Source: Desulfovibrio ferrophilus (GTDB taxonomy: Bacteria; Desulfobacterota; Desulfovibrionia; Desulfovibrionales; Desulfovibrionaceae). From it: DNA of 64,000 nucleotides. The DNA lies in NCBI RefSeq assembly GCF_003966735.1, contig NZ_AP017378.1:1-64000 (forward strand), given 5' to 3'. The notes under the pieces were generated by a model that saw only the letters and a program-made list of their open reading frames with translations, was not told the origin of the DNA and ran no database searches. The position numbers and the translations under genes were made by a program. Position 1 is the first letter of the stretch. Every line of letters starts with the position of its first letter. Below, one piece after another: positions 1-7,453 of this stretch.

Positions 1-161
1 CCATCCTGCTGACGCTGTTGCACCTGGGCATCAAGGGCATCCGTCTCGGACCCTCTCTGCCCGCGTTCATCACTCCTAACATTCTGAACTTCCTGGTGGA
101 GAACTTTGACATCAAGCCCATCTCCACCCCGGATGAAGATCTGAAAGCCATTCTTGGCTAG
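1..161 (+). CDS. hcp: Hybrid cluster protein (hydroxylamine reductase family), C-terminal end only
   Basis: Only the last 52 codons are in the window (frame begins at base 3, stop TAG at 159-161). The visible tail contains [17 protein letters not shown] followed by [13 protein letters not shown], which matches the conserved C-terminus of Hcp proteins. Hcp carries a hybrid Fe-S-O cluster and acts in the cytoplasm in NO/nitrosative stress; hydroxylamine reduction is its older assigned activity. Its position just upstream of HAO-like cytochrome genes and near an HcpR-type operator fits that role. The N-terminal cysteines cannot be seen here, so the subclass is unknown. Confidence 0.88.
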   Translation, partial: ILLTLLHLGIKGIRLGPSLPAFITPNILNFLVENFDIKPISTPDEDLKAILG

Positions 162-174
162 CCAAGGAATCAAC

Positions 175-205
175 GGGCCGGAGTATTTGCTCCGGCCCTT
201 TTTTT
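175..205 (+). terminator. Intrinsic terminator after hcp
   Basis: A perfect 9-bp stem GGGCCGGAG/CTCCGGCCC (175-183 with 190-198) with a 6-nt loop is followed by seven T residues (199-205). Confidence 0.93.
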
Positions 206-321
206 GAAGCCAATATCGAAGATCAGGTTTGCGCAGGGGCAATAGTCTGGTATGTAAAGACATTCAAATTGGTCTTCGAAAGGTGCTAACCTTCGAGTCT
301 TGACCTGTGGGTGGGGGCCTT

Positions 322-1157
322 ATGGATCTCAAGACATACGAATCCCAAGTGAAAAGCGAGACTACGGCACGCAGGTATTTGTTGGGTTTTTGTTGGAAAA
401 ACCATCAACGGTATTGCCCGCGCTGCCGCAATCGGAAGCTGTATCGCCTGAAGGATGATCGTCGCCGCTGCAATCGCTGTGGCTATACCTTCCATGATTT
501 CTCCGGGCGCTGGCTCAATGAATGTGGCTTGAGTGCGGACCAGTGGTTGCGTCTGATCAAGCTGTTTGAGCTGGAAGTGGCCCCACTCAAGCCAGCGAGC
601 AGTTGGGAGTGGCCTATAATACCGTGTACAAGGCCATGTGTCTGATTCGCAGGGCCATCCTGACCCATGCCCATGATGCAGAGCTGTATCAGGGCCCGAC
701 CGCCTGTCTTCCTCCAGACTTCTGCAATAGCAATTCGGCGACCAAGGCTCCCCGGCCCGGACTCATTCCCGTCTTTGGGCTGATGGGTCAGAATGGGGAT
801 ACCGTTGTGTCATTGATCCCGGAGATGCGGGCCGAGACGGTGTATTATCTGAATCTGGCCACCGCAAATCTGGGGCAGGTGGTCTATACCGATCGCTATC
901 AGGAATGGGAAACCCTGATTTTCTGTGGGAAAAGTCATATCGTAACCAACCAGAAATCCGAAGGTTCCGTGCATGTGGACGGGTCACGAGGGTTCTGGTC
1001 ATTCTGCAAGACCCGCCTGCACCGCATGAGTGGAGTTTCGGCCCTCAAGTTCCCCCTGTATCTCAAGGAGCTGGAGTTTCGGTATCGCAACAGGGGGCAG
1101 GATATATTCCCTCTTGTGGCCGGATATCTGTGCGATTTTATGCCAAAGCTCGACTAA
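322..1157 (+). pseudogene. ISXO2/IS1595-like transposase relic, frameshifted
   Basis: The 5' frame (ATG at 322, preceded by a GGGGG Shine-Dalgarno at 313-317) encodes a zinc ribbon (CPRC...CNRC) and the start of a helix-turn-helix. The 3' frame (open from about 570, stop at 1155-1157) continues with SEQLGVAYNTVYKAM and an ISXO2-like DDE domain: VYTDRYQEW, then a conserved-looking FWSFCKTRL stretch and a YLKELEFRYRNR tail. Joining them needs a -1 shift near the CCCC run at 581-584. The usual HTNxIE motif reads VHVDGSR here, so the catalytic Asn and Glu appear replaced by Asp and Arg. No flanking inverted repeats or target duplication were recognised. It is either a dead transposase or a domesticated DNA-binding protein made by frameshifting; I favour a relic. 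Confidence 0.72.
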
Positions 1158-1245
1158 TCGGCAAAACGATTGCTTCTCGCCCGCAACCCAAATATAAAGG
1201 GAAAATCGAAAAACCTTCGACTCTCTTGCCGGTTTGGGGGCAGTG

Positions 1246-1803
1246 ATGAAATCAGCAAAGCCGATGGTCTGGATTGTTCTGGGAATTATCATCGCATTCC
1301 CGCTGTTCAGCTTGACCTATTACACCATGGTCAGAACCTCCACACCGGGGTTCTGCGCCTCATGCCACGAAATCAAGTTTGCCTACAACACCTGGAAGAC
1401 ATCCAGCCACGTGAATAACGGCCAGGGGGCCGTGGCTGATTGTATGGATTGCCATCTGCCCGCACCGCAGGACACGTGGTCGTTCTTCTATGCCAAGACG
1501 TTTCACGGGGTGAAGGACGTGGTGGCGCATTTCACGGGAGGAGGCGGCGACAATTACGACAACGCCGTGCAGCGCGAAAAGGCCTATGCCTCGTTCAAGA
1601 ACAATCAGTGTCAGAAGTGCCATCGCAATATCCTGCATATTCCCAACAAGCGAGGGGCCATGCTGGCTCACCGAGCGGTTTTGTACCCGCTGCCGGGATA
1701 CGACAAAAAGTGCGTCGACTGTCACCGCGACCTCGTTCACAACGAGCGCGGCTACTACGACTTCAAGCAATACAGGCTGAACCCGTCCCTGGCGGACATT
1801 TAG
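1246..1803 (+). CDS. haoC: NapC/NrfH-type tetraheme cytochrome c, quinol-oxidising partner of the octaheme protein
   Basis: 185 residues. One N-terminal membrane helix (about 8-30) anchors a periplasmic domain with four CxxCH heme sites: CASCH, CMDCH, CQKCH and CVDCH. The family takes electrons from membrane quinol and passes them to a periplasmic multiheme reductase. The next gene, 45 bp downstream on the same strand, encodes an octaheme HAO-like protein, the arrangement called haoCA in epsilon-proteobacteria. ATG at 1246 was preferred to the in-frame upstream TTG because a G-rich Shine-Dalgarno lies at 1236-1240. The electron-donor role is inferred from family and neighbour; the name HaoC rather than NrfH rests on the partner being HAO-like rather than NrfA-like. 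Confidence 0.87.
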   Translation: MKSAKPMVWIVLGIIIAFPLFSLTYYTMVRTSTPGFCASCHEIKFAYNTWKTSSHVNNGQGAVADCMDCHLPAPQDTWSFFYAKTFHGVKDVVAHFTGGGGDNYDNAVQREKAYASFKNNQCQKCHRNILHIPNKRGAMLAHRAVLYPLPGYDKKCVDCHRDLVHNERGYYDFKQYRLNPSLADI

Positions 1804-1848
1804 GTTCAGGGGGCATCGTCAACCTTTGATTAGTGAGGAGAGGGCATC

Positions 1849-3231
1849 ATGAAACGCAAATTCTGGATTGTCGGCCTTGCCGTGATGCTGATGGCCGCTT
1901 GGTCGGCCACTGCCATGGCCGCCAATTATCCCAAACTCAGGGAGTTCCGCCTGGAGCGGAGCATGCCTCAGGAAGCCGTGGCCTGCATCGAGTGCCACAA
2001 GACCGAGCATCCAGGCATGTTCAGTGATTGGGCTCAGTCCCGTCATGCCTCGGCCGGAATCAGCTGTCTGGACTGCCATCAGGCCGATCCCAATGATCAG
2101 GACGTCAGTCTGGACCACTACAAACAGTATGAGCGCGGCGATAATCCCTATGGCAAATCCGAATACAAGGTGCCCGTCACCGCAGTGGTTACGCCCAAGG
2201 ACTGCTCACGCTGCCATCCCGACGAGGTCAAGCAGTACAGCCGTTCCAAGCATGCCAATACCGTCGAGATCATGTGGAAGATCGACCCCTGGCTGAACAA
2301 GGGGATGAACTCCGACAACGAGCGCAAGACCGGCTGTTACTACTGTCACGGCACTGTGATCGAGATGAAGGATGGGAAGATCGATCCCGCCACCTGGCCC
2401 AATACCGGTGTCGGCCGCGTGAATATGGACGGTAGCCTGGGCAGTTGCACCAGCTGTCACACCCGTCATCGCTTCTCGGTGGAGGAAGCCCGCAAGCCCG
2501 AGGCCTGTGGCCAGTGTCACCTTGGGCCGGACCATCCGCAGATCGAGATCTATACCGAGTCCAAGCACGGCGCCATTTACAATGCCAGTGGCTACGAATT
2601 CAACTGGAAGGCAGCTCCCGGCACCTGGACCCCAGGTGTTGATTTCCGCGCGCCAACCTGTGCCTCCTGTCACATGTCCGGCGCGGGCACGGTCAAGACC
2701 AGCCACGACGTGACCGAGCGCCTGTCCTGGGAGACCCAGGCTCCGCTTACTGTGCGGCCAGTTGATTTCAAACCTTTCCCGGCTCAGAATGATTGGAAGA
2801 TCGAACGGGCCAAGATGAGCGAGGTCTGTCAGCAATGCCATGGCAAGAACTGGGTGGATGCCTTCTACGTGGACTTCGACAAAGCCGTCGAAGAGTACAA
2901 CGAGGTCTACTTCAAGCCTGCCAAGGCCAAGTTGGATGAGATGTATGAAAAGGGTGCTCTGGACAAGACCAAGTTCTTCGACGAAGGGCTTGAGGTCGAG
3001 TTCTACGAACTGTGGCACCACGAAGGCCGTCGCGCACGTATGGGAACCATGATGATGGCCCCGGACTACGCCTGGTGGCACGGCTTCTACGAGTGCAAGA
3101 ACCGCTTCAACCGCTATATGGAAGAAGCCAACCATCTGTTGGAGAGCGGCGGCAAGGCATTCATGTATCCGACCTTCCCCAATGCCACGGGTGATACCAC
3201 CAAGCCTCCCAAGATCTTCGGCAAGAAGTAG
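1849..3231 (+). CDS. haoA: Octaheme c-type cytochrome, hydroxylamine oxidoreductase-like (HAO/IhOCC family)
   Basis: 460 residues with a cleavable signal peptide (cleavage after AMA, about residue 24). Eight CxxCH sites are visible at residues 46-50, 73-77, 119-123, 163-167, 200-204, 220-224, 271-275 and 327-331, followed by the helical C-terminal domain typical of HAO. A strong Shine-Dalgarno (GAGGAGAGG, 1835-1843) fixes the start. In ammonia oxidisers HAO oxidises hydroxylamine; relatives paired with a NapC-type donor are thought to work reductively on nitrite, NO or hydroxylamine. An aromatic run PDYAWWH (405-411) lies in the region where the heme-crosslinking Tyr of oxidative HAO would be expected; whether Tyr407 is that residue needs alignment. 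Context with hcp supports periplasmic N-oxide reduction or detoxification. Confidence 0.87.
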   Translation: MKRKFWIVGLAVMLMAAWSATAMAANYPKLREFRLERSMPQEAVACIECHKTEHPGMFSDWAQSRHASAGISCLDCHQADPNDQDVSLDHYKQYERGDNPYGKSEYKVPVTAVVTPKDCSRCHPDEVKQYSRSKHANTVEIMWKIDPWLNKGMNSDNERKTGCYYCHGTVIEMKDGKIDPATWPNTGVGRVNMDGSLGSCTSCHTRHRFSVEEARKPEACGQCHLGPDHPQIEIYTESKHGAIYNASGYEFNWKAAPGTWTPGVDFRAPTCASCHMSGAGTVKTSHDVTERLSWETQAPLTVRPVDFKPFPAQNDWKIERAKMSEVCQQCHGKNWVDAFYVDFDKAVEEYNEVYFKPAKAKLDEMYEKGALDKTKFFDEGLEVEFYELWHHEGRRARMGTMMMAPDYAWWHGFYECKNRFNRYMEEANHLLESGGKAFMYPTFPNATGDTTKPPKIFGKK

Positions 3232-3256
3232 CTCTGGTTTGGCGATCCCAACAATA

Positions 3257-3285
3257 AAGGCCCCCGCGCAAGCGGGGGCCTTTTC
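3257..3285. terminator. Bidirectional terminator between haoA and the convergent GGDEF gene
   Basis: Stem GGCCCCCGC/GCGGGGGCC (3259-3267 with 3272-3280), tetraloop GCAA, followed by a T-rich tract on the plus strand and flanked by A residues that give T residues on the minus strand. Confidence 0.9.
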
Positions 3286-3309
3286 TTATGGGGGAAAATT
3301 GTTGGACGA

Positions 3310-4221
3310 TTAAGCGTCGACGGCAAAGGTCCAGTTGTTTTTGCCCGTGTCCTTGACGGAGTACATGGCCTTGTCAGCTTTCTCCAGCAAGGCTTCGGGA
3401 GTTGTGCCGTGTTCCGGGAACATGCTCACACCCACGCTGGCGCCGATGGTGACATCGATTCCGCCAAGCATGAAGGGAGCGCTCAATTCCCGGACGATTT
3501 CCTTTGCGCCCATTGCCGCTTCGTCGCGGGTGTGTGTGCCGATGGCAACGAACTCGTCACCCCCAAGGCGGACGACGCTGCAGTCGGAACAATCTACGGC
3601 CCGCTTGATGCGCTTGGCCACCTTTTGCAGCAACAGGTCACCGGCCTTGTGCCCCAAGGTGTCGTTGACTTCCTTGAATCCATCCAGATCCAGGAAGAGC
3701 ACGGCGACTTCCTTGCCTTCCTCTGTGGCACGTTCCAGAATTGTTGGGAAGTTGTCCTGCAGGAAGAGGCGATTGTGCAATCCTGTGAGGGCGTCGCGGT
3801 AGGCAATGGCCATGGCATCGCCAGCGCTACGCTCGGTGACGTCTTTGACCACGCAGAAATAGCGATTGTGTTCGGGAGAATAGATGATGGTCCAGTTCAG
3901 GTCTTTCAACAGCCCGCCCTTGCAGCGGAAGCGGAAGTTGAACTGCATGGAGCCTATGTCTGATGTAACCAGGGATTGCAGCCCGGCCAAGGTGATTTCC
4001 CGATCGGCAAAATGGATGTATTCCATCAGGTAGTTGCCCATCAATTCGTCCATGGCGTAGCCTGTGGTCTCGGTCCAGGGGGTGTTGACCTCCTCGATGA
4101 GTCCTTCAAGGTCAATGACGGCCGCCATATCATAGGACAGGGAGAGCCAGATGTAGCGCTCCGTCTTGAAAAGATGTTCAAGATAGGCCGGGTCGGCCTC
4201 ATACAATAAGGATTCATCCAT
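3310..4221 (-). CDS. PAS-GGDEF diguanylate cyclase
   Basis: 303 residues, soluble. A PAS domain (about 25-130, ending KDVTERS) senses a signal or binds a cofactor, and a GGDEF domain (about 135-300) should make c-di-GMP from two GTP. The active-site motif is intact (GGDEF, residues 220-224). The product-inhibition I-site is not in its usual place: an RxxD (207-210) lies four residues further upstream than in PleD-type enzymes, so feedback inhibition is doubtful. It is convergent with the haoCA genes and shares their terminator. The sensed signal is unknown. Confidence 0.9.
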   Translation of the reverse strand: MDESLLYEADPAYLEHLFKTERYIWLSLSYDMAAVIDLEGLIEEVNTPWTETTGYAMDELMGNYLMEYIHFADREITLAGLQSLVTSDIGSMQFNFRFRCKGGLLKDLNWTIIYSPEHNRYFCVVKDVTERSAGDAMAIAYRDALTGLHNRLFLQDNFPTILERATEEGKEVAVLFLDLDGFKEVNDTLGHKAGDLLLQKVAKRIKRAVDCSDCSVVRLGGDEFVAIGTHTRDEAAMGAKEIVRELSAPFMLGGIDVTIGASVGVSMFPEHGTTPEALLEKADKAMYSVKDTGKNNWTFAVDA

Positions 4222-4386
4222 GATACGGACTCATATACAGAAAAGGTCCATTGCGTAAAGGAGGGTGATGCTATTGCGCAACACCTTGCAAAAAGGGACT
4301 TTTATTAATTAATGATGGAATGCTCTATATGATGACGGTGTGTTTTGTTGTCCTTATGTTGAAATGTGTTGATTTTTTTAGGGCAT

Positions 4387-4435
4387 TTGACGTGCGTCAA
4401 AGCCCTTTGTGGGGGGTGGGGTATTCTCCAAATCA
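4387..4435 (+). promoter_or_regulatory. HcpR-type (CRP/FNR family) operator with class II promoter
   Basis: TTGACGTGCGTCAA (4387-4400) is a dyad of TTGACG and CGTCAA with a 2-bp spacer; with the flanks GGGC and GCCC it extends to about 11 bp per arm with one bulged base. It fits the TTGAC-N4-GTCAA type of site described for HcpR in Desulfovibrio (recalled, not searched). A -10-like TATTCT lies at 4422-4427, predicting a start near 4434, so the operator centre falls at about -41, the classic class II activation position. The regulated gene starts at 4478. Confidence 0.8.
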
Positions 4436-4477
4436 TGGAAACAGGGCAACACCCGTTTAGAATCAAGGAGACCGACA

Positions 4478-5245
4478 ATGAAAATCGTTCGAAAGATTAT
4501 CGAGATAGATGAGGAATTGTGTAATGGCTGCGGCGAGTGCGTGCCGTCCTGCGCCGAAGGCGCGTTGGAAATAATCGAAGGCAAGGCCAAGGTGGTCAAG
4601 GATCGCTATTGTGACGGCCTGGGTGCCTGTCTTGGCGAGTGCCCCACTGGAGCACTCCAGATCATTGAGCGCGAGGCCGATGAATTCGACGAGGAAGCTG
4701 CCATGGCCTATGTGGCCAGTAAGCAGTCCGTAGCCAAGCCAGCGGGCGGTTGCCCCGGCGCTGCCATGGCCGCATTCAATCCTCAGGCCGGTGGTTGTCC
4801 TGGATCGGGCATGGCCTCTTTTGATAAAACCTCAGCGGCGGCCGACACCGGTGGGCCTTCTCCGAGCCAGCTCGGGCATTGGCCTGTACAGATTAAGTTG
4901 ATTCCGCCTGATGCCCCCTTTTTGCGTGGCGCCGACTTGGTGATTGCTGCTGACTGTACCGCAGTGGCTTACCCCGATTTTCATCGTGAATTTGTTGGTG
5001 GCAAGACCGTGATGATGGGTTGCCCCAAGTTTGACGGTGATTACGCGGCTCGGCTGGCGGATGTGTTCCGTCACTCCGGTGTGCGCAGTGTGACTGTCGT
5101 GCGCATGGAAGTCCCTTGTTGTCTGGGTATTGCCGAAGCCGCGCGCCGTGGTCTTGCTGCTTCTGGACGCGACGACCTGGAGATCAGGGAAGTCATCATT
5201 GGTCGGCAGGGTTCCAAGATGGCTGGCGGTCTGCCCGGATTCTAG
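4478..5245 (+). CDS. Iron-sulfur protein with two [4Fe-4S] motifs, HcpR-regulon type
   Basis: 255 residues; start set by AAGGAG at 4465-4470. The N-terminus has a classic CNGCGECVPSC motif and a second CDGLGACLGECP motif. Two Gly-rich GGCPGxxM segments follow, then a C-terminal domain with further cysteines (DCTAVAYPDF, GCPKFDGDY and VPCCLGIAEAA). Proteins of this build are encoded beside hcp in Desulfovibrio and are presumed to supply electrons to or work with Hcp. The HcpR-type operator upstream supports induction by NO or nitrite. The exact reaction is unknown; the C-terminal cysteines suggest an additional metal site. Confidence 0.82.
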   Translation: MKIVRKIIEIDEELCNGCGECVPSCAEGALEIIEGKAKVVKDRYCDGLGACLGECPTGALQIIEREADEFDEEAAMAYVASKQSVAKPAGGCPGAAMAAFNPQAGGCPGSGMASFDKTSAAADTGGPSPSQLGHWPVQIKLIPPDAPFLRGADLVIAADCTAVAYPDFHREFVGGKTVMMGCPKFDGDYAARLADVFRHSGVRSVTVVRMEVPCCLGIAEAARRGLAASGRDDLEIREVIIGRQGSKMAGGLPGF

Positions 5246-5276
5246 AATATTTCATCACACACCTCCCCTTTGCCAA

Positions 5277-5308
5277 CGAAAAACCCCGCCCTTCAGCGGG
5301 GTTTTTCC
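5277..5308. terminator. Intrinsic terminator
   Basis: A-rich flank, stem AAACCCCGC/GCGGGGTTT with a short loop centred near 5293, followed by TTTTT. It ends the iron-sulfur gene. Confidence 0.9.
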
Positions 5309-5452
5309 GTTTTGGTCTGCAAGCGAGTTCTGGGTGACGTTTCGTGCTTAAGATTCTTGCACAGCCAGCCGATTACGGTATAGTTGATACGGATTAAGGT
5401 GTTGCTGTTTAGGCACCTGCTGGTGCAATGTCCGTCAGAACAAGGAGAGAGG

Positions 5453-6127
5453 ATGGCTCGGGATAGTTCCGTTGACCGCAAGGAAGGCAGCGCGTTGGGA
5501 GTCAGTATCGGCACCCGGATGCTGGTTGAGCCTGCGGGCATGGGAGATCGGTTCAAGACCGAGTTCATTGGGATGCTGCGCGGGCAGTTCATCATCGTTC
5601 GCATTCCCCGTATCCCCGGGTTGAATGATTATTTGTACGTGGAAAAGAAGATTACCGTTCGCTATGTGCACGAAGGCAACGTCTATGGCTTCGAGTCCGA
5701 GGTTGTCTGGAATCAGCAAGCGCCGTTCAGGCTCCTGTTTCTGCGTTACCCCACCACGGTAGAGATTCTGAACCTGAGAAAATGCCAGCGGGTGGACTGC
5801 TATCTTCCGGTCACGATCGGTATGGAAGAAGGCGGACAGTTCACCGAGTATCAGGGCATGATGCTCAATCTGTCCTGCGGTGGCTGTCAGTTGGTCCTGG
5901 ATTCCAAACAGGGCAGCATGCCTCCAGTTTCTGTGGATGCCTTGGTTTCTGTGGCGTTCAGGATGTTCGGTACCAACAAGGATGTGCGTTTGGAAGGCAA
6001 AGCCAAGAATATCAACGTCAACAAAAACCGGATGTACATGGGCGTCATGTACAGCGAATTACCGTCCGACGTCAGCGAAGGCATCGACAACTACGTGAGT
6101 AACGTGGCTGAATACCTCGAATCCTGA
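5453..6127 (+). CDS. PilZ-domain c-di-GMP receptor (YcgR-like)
   Basis: 224 residues. The N-terminal half (about 15-105) resembles the YcgR-type flagellar-brake domain. The C-terminal PilZ domain has both c-di-GMP-binding motifs: RxxxR (R109 to R113, RKCQR) and NxSxxG (N139 to G144, NLSCGG). The start at 5453 follows an AAGGAG (5442-5447); an upstream in-frame extension lacks a ribosome site. It probably couples c-di-GMP made by the GGDEF enzymes in this window to motility or surface behaviour; the partner is not shown by the sequence. Confidence 0.88.
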   Translation: MARDSSVDRKEGSALGVSIGTRMLVEPAGMGDRFKTEFIGMLRGQFIIVRIPRIPGLNDYLYVEKKITVRYVHEGNVYGFESEVVWNQQAPFRLLFLRYPTTVEILNLRKCQRVDCYLPVTIGMEEGGQFTEYQGMMLNLSCGGCQLVLDSKQGSMPPVSVDALVSVAFRMFGTNKDVRLEGKAKNINVNKNRMYMGVMYSELPSDVSEGIDNYVSNVAEYLES

Positions 6128-6184
6128 TTCAATCTTTGTTTCCTGATGTATAACCCCATCAGAGGGTTGAAAGGAGCAGGAGCC

Positions 6185-6685
6185 CTAGGCTGCCTGCGTT
6201 TTGTTGCGCCCTCTGAGGACGCAACGGATGGCGTGCTGCATGTCTTCCCAAATGATCGGCTTGGGTAGGAATTCATCCATGCCTGCCTTGAGGCAGCGTT
6301 TCCGTGCCCTGTCGCCCGTCTGGGATGACAGGGCAATGATGGGAACTCTGGGTGAGACAGCTCCGCCCAAGGGATCACGGATCAATTGCGCTGTGTGTTC
6401 ACCGCTCAATCCGGGCAGGGTCAATCCCATCAGGACCAGGTCGTAATGGCGAATCTGGGCATACTCCAGAGCAAGCTCACCGGAATTGACGGCCGTGACG
6501 CGGTACCCCTCCCTTTCCAGAAGGAGCTTGTCACAGGCCAGGCTCAGTTGGTCATCGTCCACTAGCAGAATATCCAGAGAGCCCCTTTTGACGGCGGGTT
6601 GTTCCTGGTTGGGATTTGCCGATTCTGGCGTAGTTCCAGTAATGTATGGATTATGGTTGGGGCTAGTGTCTCTGGGGATTTCCAT
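6185..6685 (-). CDS. Stand-alone receiver domain lacking the phosphoacceptor aspartate
   Basis: 166 residues with an unusual 34-residue polar N-terminal tail and one CheY-like receiver domain. The acidic cluster (D43-D45), the hydroxyl residues after beta-4 (S120/S121) and the lysine (K142, in LPKPI) are present. At the phosphorylation position the sequence reads YDLVLMGLTLPG, so residue 87 is Gly (codon GGA) where Asp is expected. It therefore cannot be phosphorylated in the usual way and may be a pseudo-receiver that works by protein contact. No output domain is present. A sequencing error (GAC or GAT to GGA) is possible. Confidence 0.85.
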   Translation of the reverse strand: MEIPRDTSPNHNPYITGTTPESANPNQEQPAVKRGSLDILLVDDDQLSLACDKLLLEREGYRVTAVNSGELALEYAQIRHYDLVLMGLTLPGLSGEHTAQLIRDPLGGAVSPRVPIIALSSQTGDRARKRCLKAGMDEFLPKPIIWEDMQHAIRCVLRGRNKTQAA

Positions 6686-7453
6686 TGTTCCAAGATATGG
6701 GATTCATGGCTCCACGTCAAAGCCTCTGGAGGGGCTTGGGCCAGAAAAGTGAAGGTCGCAATTCTGGCTGGTTGGCGTTTTGTTCACATCGCCACACACC
6801 CACAAAAGAGGTGTGGTGAAGATTTTGGGGTGGGTGTGTTTACCGCACCACGAAAGGCTTTGTCCTGTTTGTGAAGAATATGACGTGAGCGGTTGTTCTT
6901 TGTGTTTGTCTTGAATCTCGATTGTGGGTGCTTATAGGGGTTTGATGGCGGTTTCAGGTGTTTTGGAGTCGTTACAAGTAAATTGCAGCTATTTATGCGA
7001 TATTTTGAATTTCATTCATAAATTATATTCCACAGGCACTACCATAAAAGCCAGTTGCATCGGTGCTTAATCGAGTTGTTCTGGTGTGGATGAAAATGTG
7101 GAAAATCTAGACTTTTTCAACAGATTGCTCAAACCCCGCGTCATGTCTAGCCTTTCAGTGATCGCTTAAATTCCGAGACCCGCTTTACCTCATGGGTGTT
7201 TTTGAGTATATTCTCTAGAAATTATTTAATTCATTGAAATCATTGATTTAGTAGTTTTATTGTGTTCCGCGGCCTTCGTGGGCTCCCCCGCAGGAGTTGT
7301 TGTTTTTTACCTGCTGCGCGGTGAGCCTGATGATGCGAAAGCCTGTGGATTGGGCGGCGCCCGACGCCGGAGCCCTGGGGGCGGGTCGGCAAAGGGTGTT
7401 TTTTCCCGCTTGAACGGCGGGGGGATGTCTCCAACAGGACCAGAAGCAGGACC
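6686..7453. other. 768-bp gene-free region upstream of nrdG
   Basis: No convincing gene on either strand; the short frames here show no family features. The first part carries an inverted repeat, ACACACCCAC/GTGGGTGTGT (6794-6803 with 6830-6839). The middle (about 6900-7260) is AT-rich, with a tandem repeat of TCATTGA at 7231-7237 and 7240-7246. The last 190 bp (about 7265-7450) are very GC-rich with several overlapping inverted repeats, as in a structured mRNA leader for nrdG. It does not match the cobalamin riboswitch core or any riboswitch class I could recognise. Confidence 0.5.

Noticed and set aside
288-1220. Direct repeats AACCTTCGA flanking the transposase relic (288-296 and 1212-1220)
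   Set aside because: Nine bases only; expected often by chance and not at plausible element ends.
2206-3135. 309-residue minus-strand frame inside the octaheme gene
   Set aside because: Antisense shadow of the octaheme cytochrome coding sequence, which has a signal peptide and eight heme motifs on the plus strand.
7265-7453. Cobalamin riboswitch ahead of nrdG
   Set aside because: The conserved core of adenosylcobalamin riboswitches was not found, although the region is GC-rich and structured.
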